Source: Chitinophaga hostae | GTDB taxonomy: Bacteria > Bacteroidota > Bacteroidia > Chitinophagales > Chitinophagaceae | Assembly (NCBI RefSeq): GCF_018224885.1 | Contig: NZ_JAGTXB010000014.1 | Span: forward strand, 124,001-188,000 | Direction of reading: 5' to 3' | Length of the DNA: 64,000 nucleotides | Notes under the pieces: model-generated | Told to the model about the DNA's origin: nothing | Seen by the model: only the letters and a program-made list of their open reading frames with translations | Databases searched by the model: none | Shown: piece by piece, positions 17,102 to 26,137 of the stretch | Position numbering within the stretch: the stretch's first letter is position 1 | Layout: every line of letters begins with the position of its first letter | Position numbers and translations under genes: made by a program

Positions 17102-18205
17102 ATGAAAACAAGATTAATAGCCGTGGGTATGCTGACGGCCGCCGCCTGTCATCCTCTAAAGAAAGAAGAGGCTGCCGCCACCATCCATCCGCAGGGAGAT
17201 ACGATTATATTGCCTGCGGGATCGCCGCTGCAACAAAAACTTTCCATCCAGGAAGTACGCAGCGCACCTTACAGCCGGCAACTGAGTACAGCCGGTACCG
17301 TTAGAGCCATCCCCACGCAATATGCGGAAATAGCCCCGCCCTTCCAGGGAAGAGTTACCCGGTCATTCCTGTACCTGGGAATGAAAACGCAGCCGGGAAC
17401 ACCCCTGTTCGAAATCAGCTCCCCGGATTTTATCGCCGCGCAGAAAGTTTTTTTCCAGGAGAAAACCCAGCTGCAACAGGCAGAAAGAACCTGGAAGCGC
17501 CAGCAGGACCTCCTGGCCAATGGCGTAGGTACGCAAAAAGACCTGGAAGAAGCGCAAACAGCTTATGAGGTGGAGAAAAAGGAATATGAAAATGCGGTGA
17601 TGGCGATCCGTATTTTTAAAGCCAGCCCTGATCAGTTGTCGCTCGGCCAACCACTGGTGGTGCGCGCCCCGCTGGCCGGCGAAGTAATAGATAATAAAGT
17701 GGTGATGGGCCAGTTCATTAAAGACGATGCCGCCGGTGTGGCCACCGTCGCAGACCTGTCAGCTGTGTGGATTGCCGGCCAGGTAAAGGAAAAGGATATA
17801 CGTTTTATTCGTACCGGCAACGAATGTAATATCGATGTAATGGCGCTGCCGGGTGTGTTACTAAAAGGAAAAGTATATCACATAAATGCAGTGGTGGATG
17901 AAGATACCCGCAGCGTATCCGTATTGATCGCAGTACCTAATCCCGGTTATGCCCTGAAACCCGGGATGTATGTTACCGTACATTTTACTGACCAACCCGT
18001 ATCAGCCCTGCAAATTCCCGCTACAGCGCTGCTGCAGGCGAACGATGCTCCTTATGTTTTTGTAGCCGTGGCCGCAGGCAGATTTGTGAAGCGCACAGTG
18101 ACCATCAACGGCAACAACAATAACAATGTGGTGGTGACAGCCGGTTTACAACCCAGAGAAAAGATCGTTTCCGAAGGCGGGTTCTATCTGCCTGCCATCA
18201 AATAA
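17102..18205 (+). CDS. czcB: RND efflux periplasmic adaptor (CzcB/CusB type)
   Basis: This 367-residue lipoprotein adaptor links an inner-membrane RND pump to an outer-membrane channel. The lipobox is LTAAAC (Cys near residue 16). A barrel-sandwich half (FQGRVTRSFLYLGM) precedes an alpha-helical hairpin (about residues 115-170, rich in Gln, Glu and Lys), then the return barrel half with VRAPLAGEVIDNKVVMGQFI, a beta-barrel and a C-terminal membrane-proximal domain. No His- or Met-rich metal-binding tail is present. The pump gene starts 28 bases downstream and the channel gene follows it, making a clear three-gene operon. Confidence 0.92.
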   Translation: MKTRLIAVGMLTAAACHPLKKEEAAATIHPQGDTIILPAGSPLQQKLSIQEVRSAPYSRQLSTAGTVRAIPTQYAEIAPPFQGRVTRSFLYLGMKTQPGTPLFEISSPDFIAAQKVFFQEKTQLQQAERTWKRQQDLLANGVGTQKDLEEAQTAYEVEKKEYENAVMAIRIFKASPDQLSLGQPLVVRAPLAGEVIDNKVVMGQFIKDDAAGVATVADLSAVWIAGQVKEKDIRFIRTGNECNIDVMALPGVLLKGKVYHINAVVDEDTRSVSVLIAVPNPGYALKPGMYVTVHFTDQPVSALQIPATALLQANDAPYVFVAVAAGRFVKRTVTINGNNNNNVVVTAGLQPREKIVSEGGFYLPAIK

Positions 18206-18233
18206 ATACTCCCCGTTTTATCAATGAATTTTT

Positions 18234-21200
18234 ATGAAGAAATTATTATCCGCCGCGATTGAAAAGCGATGGCTCTTTGCTGTGCTGTTTTTGCTCCTGG
18301 GGGTGTTTGGCTATTATTCCTGGAAACAGTTATCTGTAGAAGCTTATCCCGATATTGCCGATGTTACTTCACAGGTAGTGACACAGGTGCCGGGGCTTGC
18401 GGCAGAAGAAGTAGAACAACAAATCACCGTTCCCGTAGAACGGGTGCTCAACGGCATGCCCGGTATGCACGTAATGCGCAGCAAAAGCACCTTTGGATTA
18501 TCAGTGATCACCGTCGTGTTTGAAGACGGGATGGATGATTACTGGGCGAGACAACGGATTACGGAAAGACTGAGCGATGTGGAACTTCCCTACAGTGCAA
18601 AGCCAGGACTGGACCCGCTGACATCGCCTATCGGGGAAATATACCGCTACATTATTGAAAGCAGGGACCATGATCTGAAAACGATTACTGACTTGCAAAA
18701 CTGGACTATTATCCCCCGCATTAAGCAGGTGCCGGGCGTAGCGGATGTGACCAACTTTGGCGGTATCACCGTGCAGTACCAGGTAGAAATTGACCCTCAG
18801 CTGCTGGAGCAGTACCATATTTCCCTGGCAGATGTACAGGCAGCTATCAGTAACAATAATACCAACGCAGGCGGCAGCGTGCTCAATATCGGCGACCTGG
18901 GCTACGTAGTGCGTGGAATTGGCCTGGTGAAAACACTGGAAAGCCTCGGCGACGTAGTAGTAAAATCGGCAAACGGCGTCCCTGTATTTTTAAAGGATCT
19001 GGGCCGCCTTAAACTGGGTAACCTCGAACGTAAAGGTATCCTGGGGTACACCGATCGCTCCGTTAACTACAGCGAAGGGGATGAAGGCATCGTGTTGTTG
19101 CTGAAAGGACAAAATCCTTCGAAGGTATTGGATGGCATCCATGCAGCGGTAGATGATCTTAACCAGCATATTTTACCGGCAGGGGTTACCATTCGTCCTT
19201 ATCTCGACCGCACGCAGCTGATCAGCAATACGCTTGATACCGTATCGCATACCTTGCTGGAAGGTATCGGACTGGTGATCATTGTACTGATTATTTTTCT
19301 CGGCAACTGGCGCGGCGCGCTGATTGTAGCCATCACCATTCCGCTGTCGCTGCTGATCGCATTTATCCTGATGCACCTGACCAATATCCCGGCCAACCTG
19401 CTTTCACTCGGCGCCATTGACTTCGGGATCATCGTAGATGGCACCATCGTAATGATGGAGGCCATCCTGAAGAAGCGGGAGGAACAACCGGAAGGAGAAC
19501 TGCCGGCCAATGCCATCATCCATAAAGCAGCCCAGGTAGCGCGACCTATACTCTTTGCCACCATCATTATCATTACCGCCTACCTGCCCCTGTTTTCCTT
19601 TGAAAGAGTAGAGCGGAAACTATTCACCCCTATGGCATTCACCGTAGGATATGCCCTGCTGGGGGCACTCGCTGTGGCATTGCTGCTGATACCCGGACTT
19701 GCATTTGCGGTATATCGCCAGCCTCGTAAACTGTATCATAACAAATGGCTGGAGCGCCTCACCAACGCCTACCAGTTGCGGTTGCAGCAAATAATGAGAA
19801 GACCGGCGAGGGTGCTTATCCCGCTGGCTGTGGTGCTGGCCGGCGCTATCGGTTTATCCGTTACCGTAGGAAAAGACTTCCTGCCTCCGCTGGACGAAGG
19901 CTCTATCTGGCTGCAGGTGCAGTTGCCTCCCGGTATCTCCCTGCAACGCTCCAGAGAAATGAGCGACAGCTTGCGGCAACGCACCATGCAGTTCGGAGAA
20001 GTGACCTATATGATGGTACAGGCGGGGCGTAACGACGATGGCACCGATCCGTGGACGGCCTCGCATTTTGAATGTTCCATTGGTCTTAAACCATATAATG
20101 AATGGAAAAATGGCCGGACAAAGGCTGACCTGATCAACGACCTCTCTGCCGCCTACGCAGCCATGCCGGGGTATAGCGTCGGGTTCAGTCAGCCGATGAT
20201 TGATGGCGTTATGGACAAAATTGCCGGGGCACATAGTGAACTGGTTGTAAAAGTGTACGGCGAGGATTTTAAAGAAACCCGCCGCATCGCAGAAAACATC
20301 GCTGCCGTGCTGAAACAGGTAAAAGGCGCTGCCGATGTAGCCATAGACCAGGAGCCACCTTTGCCGCAGCTGCAGATTTCTGTCAACCGGGAAGCCATCG
20401 CACGGTATGGGCTAAACGTAAGCGACGTAGCAGAACTGATTGAAGTGGCCATAGGAGGAAAGGCCATCTCACAGGTGTTTTCCGGCAATAAGGTATATGA
20501 TGTGATTTGCCGGTATACCGATGAAAGCCGCAATACGCCGGAGAAAATTGAAGGCCTGATGCTCACTTCTGCTACGGGCGCAAAAATTCCATTGTCGCAG
20601 GTGGCTACCGTGAAAACCGCTACCGGCGAAAGCACCATTACCCGGGAATTGAATAAGCGACACCTCACAGTAAAACTTAACCTGCGCGGCAATGACCTGA
20701 CGGCATTTCTTCAAACAGCGCAGCAGCAAATCGAAAAAAACGTGCAGTATAATCATGACCAGTACCGCGTTAAGTGGGGCGGACAATTTGAAAACCAGCA
20801 CCGGGCTTACGCCAAACTGATCGTCGTAGTGCCGTTGGCGTTAGCCATCATGTTTTTACTGCTTTATGGCGCCTTTGGTAAATTCCGGCAGGCGGCACTG
20901 GTGATCAGCATTGTGCCGCTGGCATTATTTGGTGGTATGCTGGCGCTCAATATCCGTGGCATGACGCTGAATGTGTCTTCCGCAGTAGGTTTTATCGCAT
21001 TGTTTGGCGTAGCCATTCAAAATGGGGTGATCCTGGTTTCGGAGCTCAATGCGTTGCGGAGGCAGGGTTATGATTTGCTGCCGGCTGTTGTTGCAGGCGC
21101 CCGAAATCGCTTCCGGCCGGTGCTAATGACCGCTTCCGTAGCGGCGCTGGGTTTGCTGCCGGCTTCCTTTGCCACCGGCATCGGCTCCGATGTGCAGCGC

Positions 21201-21317
21201 CCGCTGGCTACCGTTATTGTGTACGGGTTGCTGGTGGCTACCGCCATCACCTTGTTTGTGCTGCCTGCTCTCTATTATCTCATCGAAAAAAAATGGCGTG
21301 TTTCATCTGCTGAATAA
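18234..21317 (+). CDS. czcA: CzcA-type heavy-metal RND efflux pump
   Basis: The 1027-residue protein is an inner-membrane RND pump driven by the proton gradient. Twelve helices are arranged 1+5 and 1+5 around two large periplasmic loops. The helix-4 motif is GAIDFGIIVDGTIVM with Asp396 and Asp402. In the heavy-metal subfamily this DFG..VD form belongs to pumps for divalent ions such as Co, Zn, Cd or Ni, while monovalent Cu/Ag pumps carry a different helix-4 text, so I read this as Czc-like despite the Cus-like regulators upstream. Length matches the family. The adaptor is directly upstream and the outer-membrane channel begins nine bases downstream. Confidence 0.95.
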   Translation: MKKLLSAAIEKRWLFAVLFLLLGVFGYYSWKQLSVEAYPDIADVTSQVVTQVPGLAAEEVEQQITVPVERVLNGMPGMHVMRSKSTFGLSVITVVFEDGMDDYWARQRITERLSDVELPYSAKPGLDPLTSPIGEIYRYIIESRDHDLKTITDLQNWTIIPRIKQVPGVADVTNFGGITVQYQVEIDPQLLEQYHISLADVQAAISNNNTNAGGSVLNIGDLGYVVRGIGLVKTLESLGDVVVKSANGVPVFLKDLGRLKLGNLERKGILGYTDRSVNYSEGDEGIVLLLKGQNPSKVLDGIHAAVDDLNQHILPAGVTIRPYLDRTQLISNTLDTVSHTLLEGIGLVIIVLIIFLGNWRGALIVAITIPLSLLIAFILMHLTNIPANLLSLGAIDFGIIVDGTIVMMEAILKKREEQPEGELPANAIIHKAAQVARPILFATIIIITAYLPLFSFERVERKLFTPMAFTVGYALLGALAVALLLIPGLAFAVYRQPRKLYHNKWLERLTNAYQLRLQQIMRRPARVLIPLAVVLAGAIGLSVTVGKDFLPPLDEGSIWLQVQLPPGISLQRSREMSDSLRQRTMQFGEVTYMMVQAGRNDDGTDPWTASHFECSIGLKPYNEWKNGRTKADLINDLSAAYAAMPGYSVGFSQPMIDGVMDKIAGAHSELVVKVYGEDFKETRRIAENIAAVLKQVKGAADVAIDQEPPLPQLQISVNREAIARYGLNVSDVAELIEVAIGGKAISQVFSGNKVYDVICRYTDESRNTPEKIEGLMLTSATGAKIPLSQVATVKTATGESTITRELNKRHLTVKLNLRGNDLTAFLQTAQQQIEKNVQYNHDQYRVKWGGQFENQHRAYAKLIVVVPLALAIMFLLLYGAFGKFRQAALVISIVPLALFGGMLALNIRGMTLNVSSAVGFIALFGVAIQNGVILVSELNALRRQGYDLLPAVVAGARNRFRPVLMTASVAALGLLPASFATGIGSDVQRPLATVIVYGLLVATAITLFVLPALYYLIEKKWRVSSAE

Positions 21318-21326
21318 ATTGATCGT

Positions 21327-22697
21327 ATGCAATTATTAAAAAGATATTTTATGTTGCCAGGAGCGTGGCTGCTGGCCAATATAACCACATTTACATTACA
21401 ACCAGCTGTTGCACAAGGATTGCCTCATGCCGGTGCATCGGCGCTGTCATCGCTGCATCAGCGTGATACTGCGGTCTTATCTCCCGACAGCCTTTTTAAA
21501 ACCTGCCCGGTATCCCTGCAACAGTATCTGCACCTGGTGAGTACCCAACACCTGGGCTATGCAGCACAGCAATATAATGTAAGTATAGCCGCCGCTGGTA
21601 TTGAAAGCGCCAAAGTATTCCCTGATCCGCAGCTCTCGCTCGACGGTTTTGATAACCAGCACCGCGTGCTGAAACTTTCCTACGGGTATAATGCCGGTAT
21701 CAGTACCACCATTGAACTGGGCGGCAAAAGAAAAGCCCGCACCCAGCTGGCCCGCAGCGGGCTTGAACTGAGCAGGGCCCTGTTGCAGGACTACTTTCGT
21801 AACCTGCGCGCCGATGCGGCCATCGCCTGGTATAACGCTATACAGCAACAACGCCTGTACCAGGTGCAGCAACAATCCTATGTGTTGATGCGCCAGCTGG
21901 CAGATGCTGATGTTATCCGCTTTCAGAAAGGCGTTATCACGGAAACGGATGCACGACAATCAAAACTGGAAGCAGGTAACCTGGGAAATAATTTGTACCA
22001 GCAGGAGGCAGACTGGAAAACCGCGCTCGCCCAGCTGAATATCAATACAGGACAGGCAAGGGCAGATACCCTGTTGTTACCATCGGGTAACTTTGAACAC
22101 CTGGAGCGGGTATTCATCTTACAAGATCTTATCAGCACCGCACAGGAAAACCGCGCAGATGCAGTGGCCGCAAATATTAATAAAGTAATGGCGGGTAAAA
22201 GCCTGGTTCTTGCCAAAGCCAACCGCACCATTGACCTTGGCGTAAACGCCGGTGTGGGATATAATGCCGAAGCCACCAGTGATATTGCGCCCACGCCCCG
22301 CTATATTGCCGGCAGCGCCGGCATCTCGGTACCACTGAAATTATCGAACCATTATAAAGGAGAACTCCATGCCGCGCAGTACGCTGTAAAACAGGCGGTA
22401 CTGGACTATGAACAGGTGCTGTTGCAGATCCGGACAGAGGTAACACAGGCCTGGTTTAACTACACTGCGGCCACTCAACAGGTAAAACAATTTGAAAACG
22501 GTTTGCTGGCAGATGCTGAAAAAGTATTGCAGGGGAAAATATACAGCTACAAACGGGGAGAAACTTCCTTGCTGGAAGTGCTCAATGCACAACGTACCTG
22601 GAACAACCTGCAACATGATTATTACCAGGCCCTCTATAGCCATGCCGCTGCATTGATCGCCCTGGAACGCGCCGCCGGGATATGGGATATCGTGTAA
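21327..22697 (+). CDS. czcC: TolC-family outer-membrane efflux channel
   Basis: The 456-residue protein is the outer-membrane channel of the Czc-like pump. A long N-terminal signal region ends near AVAQG. Two outer-membrane-efflux repeats follow, each with long heptad-like helices rich in Ala, Gln and Asn, for example around residues 130-225 and 345-445, and the typical late segment YSYKRGETSLLEVLNAQRT is close to canonical (here KIYSYKRGETSLLEVL). It starts nine bases after the pump stop codon, so the three genes form one transcription unit. Confidence 0.92.
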   Translation: MQLLKRYFMLPGAWLLANITTFTLQPAVAQGLPHAGASALSSLHQRDTAVLSPDSLFKTCPVSLQQYLHLVSTQHLGYAAQQYNVSIAAAGIESAKVFPDPQLSLDGFDNQHRVLKLSYGYNAGISTTIELGGKRKARTQLARSGLELSRALLQDYFRNLRADAAIAWYNAIQQQRLYQVQQQSYVLMRQLADADVIRFQKGVITETDARQSKLEAGNLGNNLYQQEADWKTALAQLNINTGQARADTLLLPSGNFEHLERVFILQDLISTAQENRADAVAANINKVMAGKSLVLAKANRTIDLGVNAGVGYNAEATSDIAPTPRYIAGSAGISVPLKLSNHYKGELHAAQYAVKQAVLDYEQVLLQIRTEVTQAWFNYTAATQQVKQFENGLLADAEKVLQGKIYSYKRGETSLLEVLNAQRTWNNLQHDYYQALYSHAAALIALERAAGIWDIV

Positions 22698-22734
22698 AAA
22701 GTAAAATTATTATCTTGCTGTAAACGCAAGCATC

Positions 22735-23445
22735 ATGAGTAACGGACAAAAAGTATGTCTGGTAACAGGGGCCAGCAGCGGTATTGGCTATGCCATCGCC
22801 AAAGCATTGAGCGAAGATGGGTATACGGTAGTGGCTACGGCCCGGCGCGAGGAGCGGCTCCAACAACTGGCAGCACCCAACGTAGTCGTGCTGACCGGCA
22901 ACCTGGTGGAAACAGCTTTCCAGGATAGCATAGAACAGTTGCTGTACACGAAATACGGCCGCTGCGATTATCTTTTTAATTGTGCGGGCACCATCGCCAC
23001 CGGCGCCATCGAAGAGATCGATATTGAAAAGGTAACGGACATGATACAATTAAATATCACCGCCACCTTCCGGCTTACTTATAAACTGTTGAAACGTTTC
23101 CGGCAACAGGGCTTCGGTCATGTGATCAATATGTCGAGTATACTCGGTACCAAAGTGCGGCCCACCGCCGGAGCCTACGCCGCCACCAAATACGCCATGG
23201 AAGCCTGGTCCGAAGCCCTCCGGATGGAGCTGGCCGGCAGTACGGTACAGGTGTCCTGCATTGAACCCGGACTGGTGATGACGGAGTTGCATAAAGACTG
23301 GGAAGTACATCCAAAAGAGGCTATGGGCATTCATGAACCGTTGCATACGGATGATATAGTGGCCATGGTTAAATTTATCATGCAGCAACCGGCCCATGTG
23401 AGGATTCCGAGGTTGATGATCCTGCCAAAGGACCATAATATTTAA
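22735..23445 (+). CDS. Short-chain dehydrogenase/reductase
   Basis: The 236-residue product is a classical SDR oxidoreductase that uses NAD(P)H. The cofactor motif TGASSGIG begins near residue 11, and the arginines of TARREERL after strand 2 suggest NADP(H) preference. The NAG motif is replaced by NCAGT. The catalytic Ser is in INMSSILG and the Tyr/Lys pair is in YAATKYAMEAW. The segment IEPGLVMTEL closes the substrate site as usual. The gene stands alone after the efflux operon and converges on the FabZ-like gene. The substrate is unknown. Confidence 0.92.
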   Translation: MSNGQKVCLVTGASSGIGYAIAKALSEDGYTVVATARREERLQQLAAPNVVVLTGNLVETAFQDSIEQLLYTKYGRCDYLFNCAGTIATGAIEEIDIEKVTDMIQLNITATFRLTYKLLKRFRQQGFGHVINMSSILGTKVRPTAGAYAATKYAMEAWSEALRMELAGSTVQVSCIEPGLVMTELHKDWEVHPKEAMGIHEPLHTDDIVAMVKFIMQQPAHVRIPRLMILPKDHNI

Positions 23446-23461
23446 CGGCGGTAGCCGACGG

Positions 23462-23480
23462 ATAGCTAAGCCGTAGCTAT
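23462..23480. terminator. Weak hairpin between convergent genes
   Basis: A perfect 7-bp stem (ATAGCTA/TAGCTAT) with a 5-base loop lies between the two converging genes and includes the stop codon of the minus-strand gene. It may end transcription from either side. Confidence 0.35.
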
Positions 23481-23899
23481 TCAATCTTTATACAAAGCCA
23501 ACGGGCTTCCATTACGGGTTTCTCATCTACATATGCCACACCGGATTGCTTGATGAGTTTATCGCTGACGCGGATGTTCCGGATTACATATTTGACCGGT
23601 TGACGGTAGGGCGTACCGCTTAGAAAGGTAGCAGTTTCAATAGCCGCCAGTCCGAATAATCCATCTGCCAAACCTAGTATTTTGATGCCAGCCCCGCCGC
23701 ATTGTGCCATCGATTCTATTAGGATAACGCCCGGAACAAAATTGAATTCCGGAAAGCTACCCTTTAACATATCATCCGTGTCATCAAAAGTTTTTATGCC
23801 AACGATTTCTTCCTGTGTGGTGGAAATAATTTCATCTACAAACAGAAATGGCGCCCGGTGTGGAATCAGTTGTTCGATATTAGTAACGGCGGATTGCAT
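23477..23899 (-). CDS. FabZ-like hotdog protein lacking the catalytic histidine
   Basis: The 140-residue product has the hotdog fold of 3-hydroxyacyl-ACP dehydratases. The opening IPHRAPFLFVDEI and the central helix VPGVILIESMAQCGG match FabZ closely. FabZ enzymes have a GHFPGxPxxPG motif whose His is catalytic; here the text is GSFPEFNFVPG, so the His is Ser, while the helix Glu of ESMAQ remains. Such a protein may bind acyl-ACP or acyl-CoA without dehydrating it, or use another residue. Similar FabZ-like proteins occur in pigment and lipid clusters, but no such cluster is nearby. Confidence 0.8.
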   Translation of the reverse strand: MQSAVTNIEQLIPHRAPFLFVDEIISTTQEEIVGIKTFDDTDDMLKGSFPEFNFVPGVILIESMAQCGGAGIKILGLADGLFGLAAIETATFLSGTPYRQPVKYVIRNIRVSDKLIKQSGVAYVDEKPVMEARWLCIKIE

Positions 23900-24138
23900 G
23901 CTGAGTTATTTTAGTAAATATAGTATTTAATGATATGTTGTAGGTAATCCGGTAACACTGGACAAGTTCGGTTGCTACCGCAAATAAACCAGTGCCCCGG
24001 GTGTTGTCGCCGGTCAATCTTTTTTAGCAGCGGATGGGCTTATCCGGTGAAATGATGTATTCCGTAAATTTACAGGACACTACAGGATAGTTTTATAAGG
24101 TACTTCGGCTATATTGTTGTTTCATGATTCCACGGTAT

Positions 24139-25281
24139 ATGAAAAAACAACTGCTTAAGATATGTGCCCTGTTAACACTAAATACCGCTGTTGATGCCCA
24201 GGGCAGTCAACCGAAAGCAGCGGCGCCACTGAAATTTACAAAGCTGCAGGTATCAGCAGAAAGCTATGAGTCGGTAGCGGTGTTTGACGTGAACAACGAC
24301 AAAATCCCCGACCTGGTATCGGGTGCTTTCTGGTATGAAGGCCCGGCTTTTTTTAAGCGTCATTATATAGGCCCGGTAAAACAATTTGGAGAATACTGGG
24401 ACGATTTTTCCACTATCCCCTTTGATGTGAACGGCGATGGCCGTATGGACTTTGTTACCGGTGGCTGGTTTGGCAAAACGTTGGTATGGAAAGAGAATCC
24501 AGGTAACGACCAGGAATGGAAGGAACATATTATTGCCACGCCGGGTAATATAGAAACCACCCGCGCTTTTGATATCGACGGCGACGGGATCCCGGAAATA
24601 ATTCCCAATACGCCCAATGATCCGCTGGTGATTTACCGGCACAGCAAAGGCGGCGGCGCTTTTACCGCTCATAAAATACTGGACCGCAAATCGGGGCATG
24701 GACTGGGATTTGGCGATATCAATGGCGATGGCCGCATTGACCTGGTGGTGCCGGAAGGCTGGGTAGAGGCGCCGGCAGCACCCTTTAGCGCCGCCTGGAC
24801 CTTTCACCCGGAGTTCAACCTGGGCACAGCCAGTGTACCCGTGATCGTTACAGATGTAAATAATGATGGTCTTGCCGACCTCGTAGCAGGCCAGGGGCAT
24901 GACTACGGACTCGACTGGTATGAACAAAAGAAAGACGGCAAAACCGGCAAACGTTCCTGGATCAAACATGCGATCGATCCCTTTAACTCCCAGTACCACA
25001 CCATGGCATGGGCAGATATAGACGGGGATGGAACGGCAGAACTGGTGACAGGAAAGCGCTATCGCGCGCACAACGATCATGATCCCGGCTCCGCAGATCC
25101 CTGCGGCATCTACTATTTTAAATGGAATGGTACGTCTTTTACCAAACAGGTGATCAGTTATGGTGAAAAAGGGGCGGGGCTCTATTTTGACATATCCGAC
25201 CTGACCGGCTCAGGCAAAAAGGACCTGGTAGTAGCCGGTAAGGACGGACTGTTTATTTTTTACAATAAGGGAAATGAATAG
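24139..25281 (+). CDS. Secreted FG-GAP/VCBS-repeat beta-propeller protein
   Basis: I chose the ATG at 24139 (MKKQLLKICALL), since it gives a compact signal peptide ending VDAQG; an ATG five codons earlier is possible. The mature protein has seven repeats with a calcium-loop motif of the type DxNxDGxxD: DVNNDKIPD, DVNGDGRMD, DIDGDGIPE, DINGDGRID, DVNNDGLAD, DIDGDGTAE and a weaker DLTGSGKKD. Seven repeats fit a single seven-bladed propeller. Such proteins bind glycans or other surfaces outside the cell. No enzyme domain is attached. Confidence 0.82.
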   Translation: MKKQLLKICALLTLNTAVDAQGSQPKAAAPLKFTKLQVSAESYESVAVFDVNNDKIPDLVSGAFWYEGPAFFKRHYIGPVKQFGEYWDDFSTIPFDVNGDGRMDFVTGGWFGKTLVWKENPGNDQEWKEHIIATPGNIETTRAFDIDGDGIPEIIPNTPNDPLVIYRHSKGGGAFTAHKILDRKSGHGLGFGDINGDGRIDLVVPEGWVEAPAAPFSAAWTFHPEFNLGTASVPVIVTDVNNDGLADLVAGQGHDYGLDWYEQKKDGKTGKRSWIKHAIDPFNSQYHTMAWADIDGDGTAELVTGKRYRAHNDHDPGSADPCGIYYFKWNGTSFTKQVISYGEKGAGLYFDISDLTGSGKKDLVVAGKDGLFIFYNKGNE

Positions 25282-25299
25282 CATCGCACTTTAATGCGG

Positions 25300-25524
25300 C
25301 TAGTCATTATGTTGCGCCAGCCAGGTTTCAATGGCTGTTCCAATTTCGCTGGTTTGTGTGGTTTCATTGTCTTTCCCTTCTTCAAACCAGTGATTGGCTC
25401 CTTCATTATCCTCGCGCTTTTCCAGGTGAATCGTTTTCTCCGGAAGCCGCACGATAAAAACATCTTCATCCTGACGCACAACGCCGATTTCGTGGTTATT
25501 CAGTTGAATATGAAAGCTGCTCAT
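25300..25524 (-). CDS. Small acidic protein of unknown function
   Basis: A 74-residue acidic protein without signal peptide or membrane segment (Asp/Glu near a quarter of residues). It has a complete frame from ATG to stop and sits between two genes of the opposite strand. I recognise no family. The predicted content is a few beta strands in the first half (FHIQLNNHEIGVVRQ, VFIVRLPE) and a C-terminal helix (EIGTAIETWLAQH). Confidence 0.6.
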   Translation of the reverse strand: MSSFHIQLNNHEIGVVRQDEDVFIVRLPEKTIHLEKREDNEGANHWFEEGKDNETTQTSEIGTAIETWLAQHND

Positions 25525-25657
25525 GGTGTTGGATTTTAAATAATCCGTACAATCATTATGCCCTCCTGTGTATTATATATTTACCGGTTGCTGCTTTTTT
25601 TGTTTCTTCGCACCTGAGTCCTCTTTATCCTATTTACTTGACCTTCAAAATGTGCGT

Positions 25658-26137
25658 ATGATCATTAAAGAGTTACCTGTTGTCATTGAAACCCCGAAAG
25701 GGAGTAGTGAAAAATATGATTTTGACCCGGTATCCAGGTTTTTTGTCCTCAGCAAAATACTACCCGCCGGTATGGTTTTCCCATATGACGTAGGCTTTAT
25801 CCTTGGTACAAAAGGAGCAGATGGCGATCCTTTGGACGTAATGGTGATCTCGGAATTTAAAAGTTTTCCGGGTTGTTTGATGAAATGCCGTTTACTGGGT
25901 GCTATCAAGGCGGAACAAAAAGAAAGAGACGGCGCCATTATAAGGAACGACCGCTATATAGCCGTACCGGTATTATCTAAAATTTATAAGGGTGTAGACG
26001 CGGTGGCTGCACAGATGATCAGGGAGATAGAGCACTTTTTTGTTTCCTATAATGAACAGGAGGGCAAGCAGTTTATGCCACTGGGTTATATCGAAGCCGC
26101 TCCGGCATACGAGCAGATAAAATTTCCTGATAAATAA
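25658..26137 (+). CDS. Inorganic pyrophosphatase, divergent family I
   Basis: The protein is a soluble pyrophosphatase that would hydrolyse PPi to phosphate. I chose the ATG at 25658 (159 residues); the upstream in-frame extension is hydrophobic nonsense for this cytosolic enzyme. The Mg2+ site motif GADGDPLDVMV is intact, and KYDFDP and VFPYDVGFI match the strands around it. Several other active-site positions differ from E. coli Ppa, such as Val in place of the Tyr of NYGY. Bacteroidota carry a divergent subgroup with this overall text, so it may still be active. Confidence 0.83.
   Translation: MIIKELPVVIETPKGSSEKYDFDPVSRFFVLSKILPAGMVFPYDVGFILGTKGADGDPLDVMVISEFKSFPGCLMKCRLLGAIKAEQKERDGAIIRNDRYIAVPVLSKIYKGVDAVAAQMIREIEHFFVSYNEQEGKQFMPLGYIEAAPAYEQIKFPDK

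Noticed and set aside
24253..25080. 275-codon antisense frame over the propeller gene
   Set aside because: The sense frame has seven calcium-loop repeats and a signal peptide; the long antisense frame arises from the repeated Asp/Gly codons.
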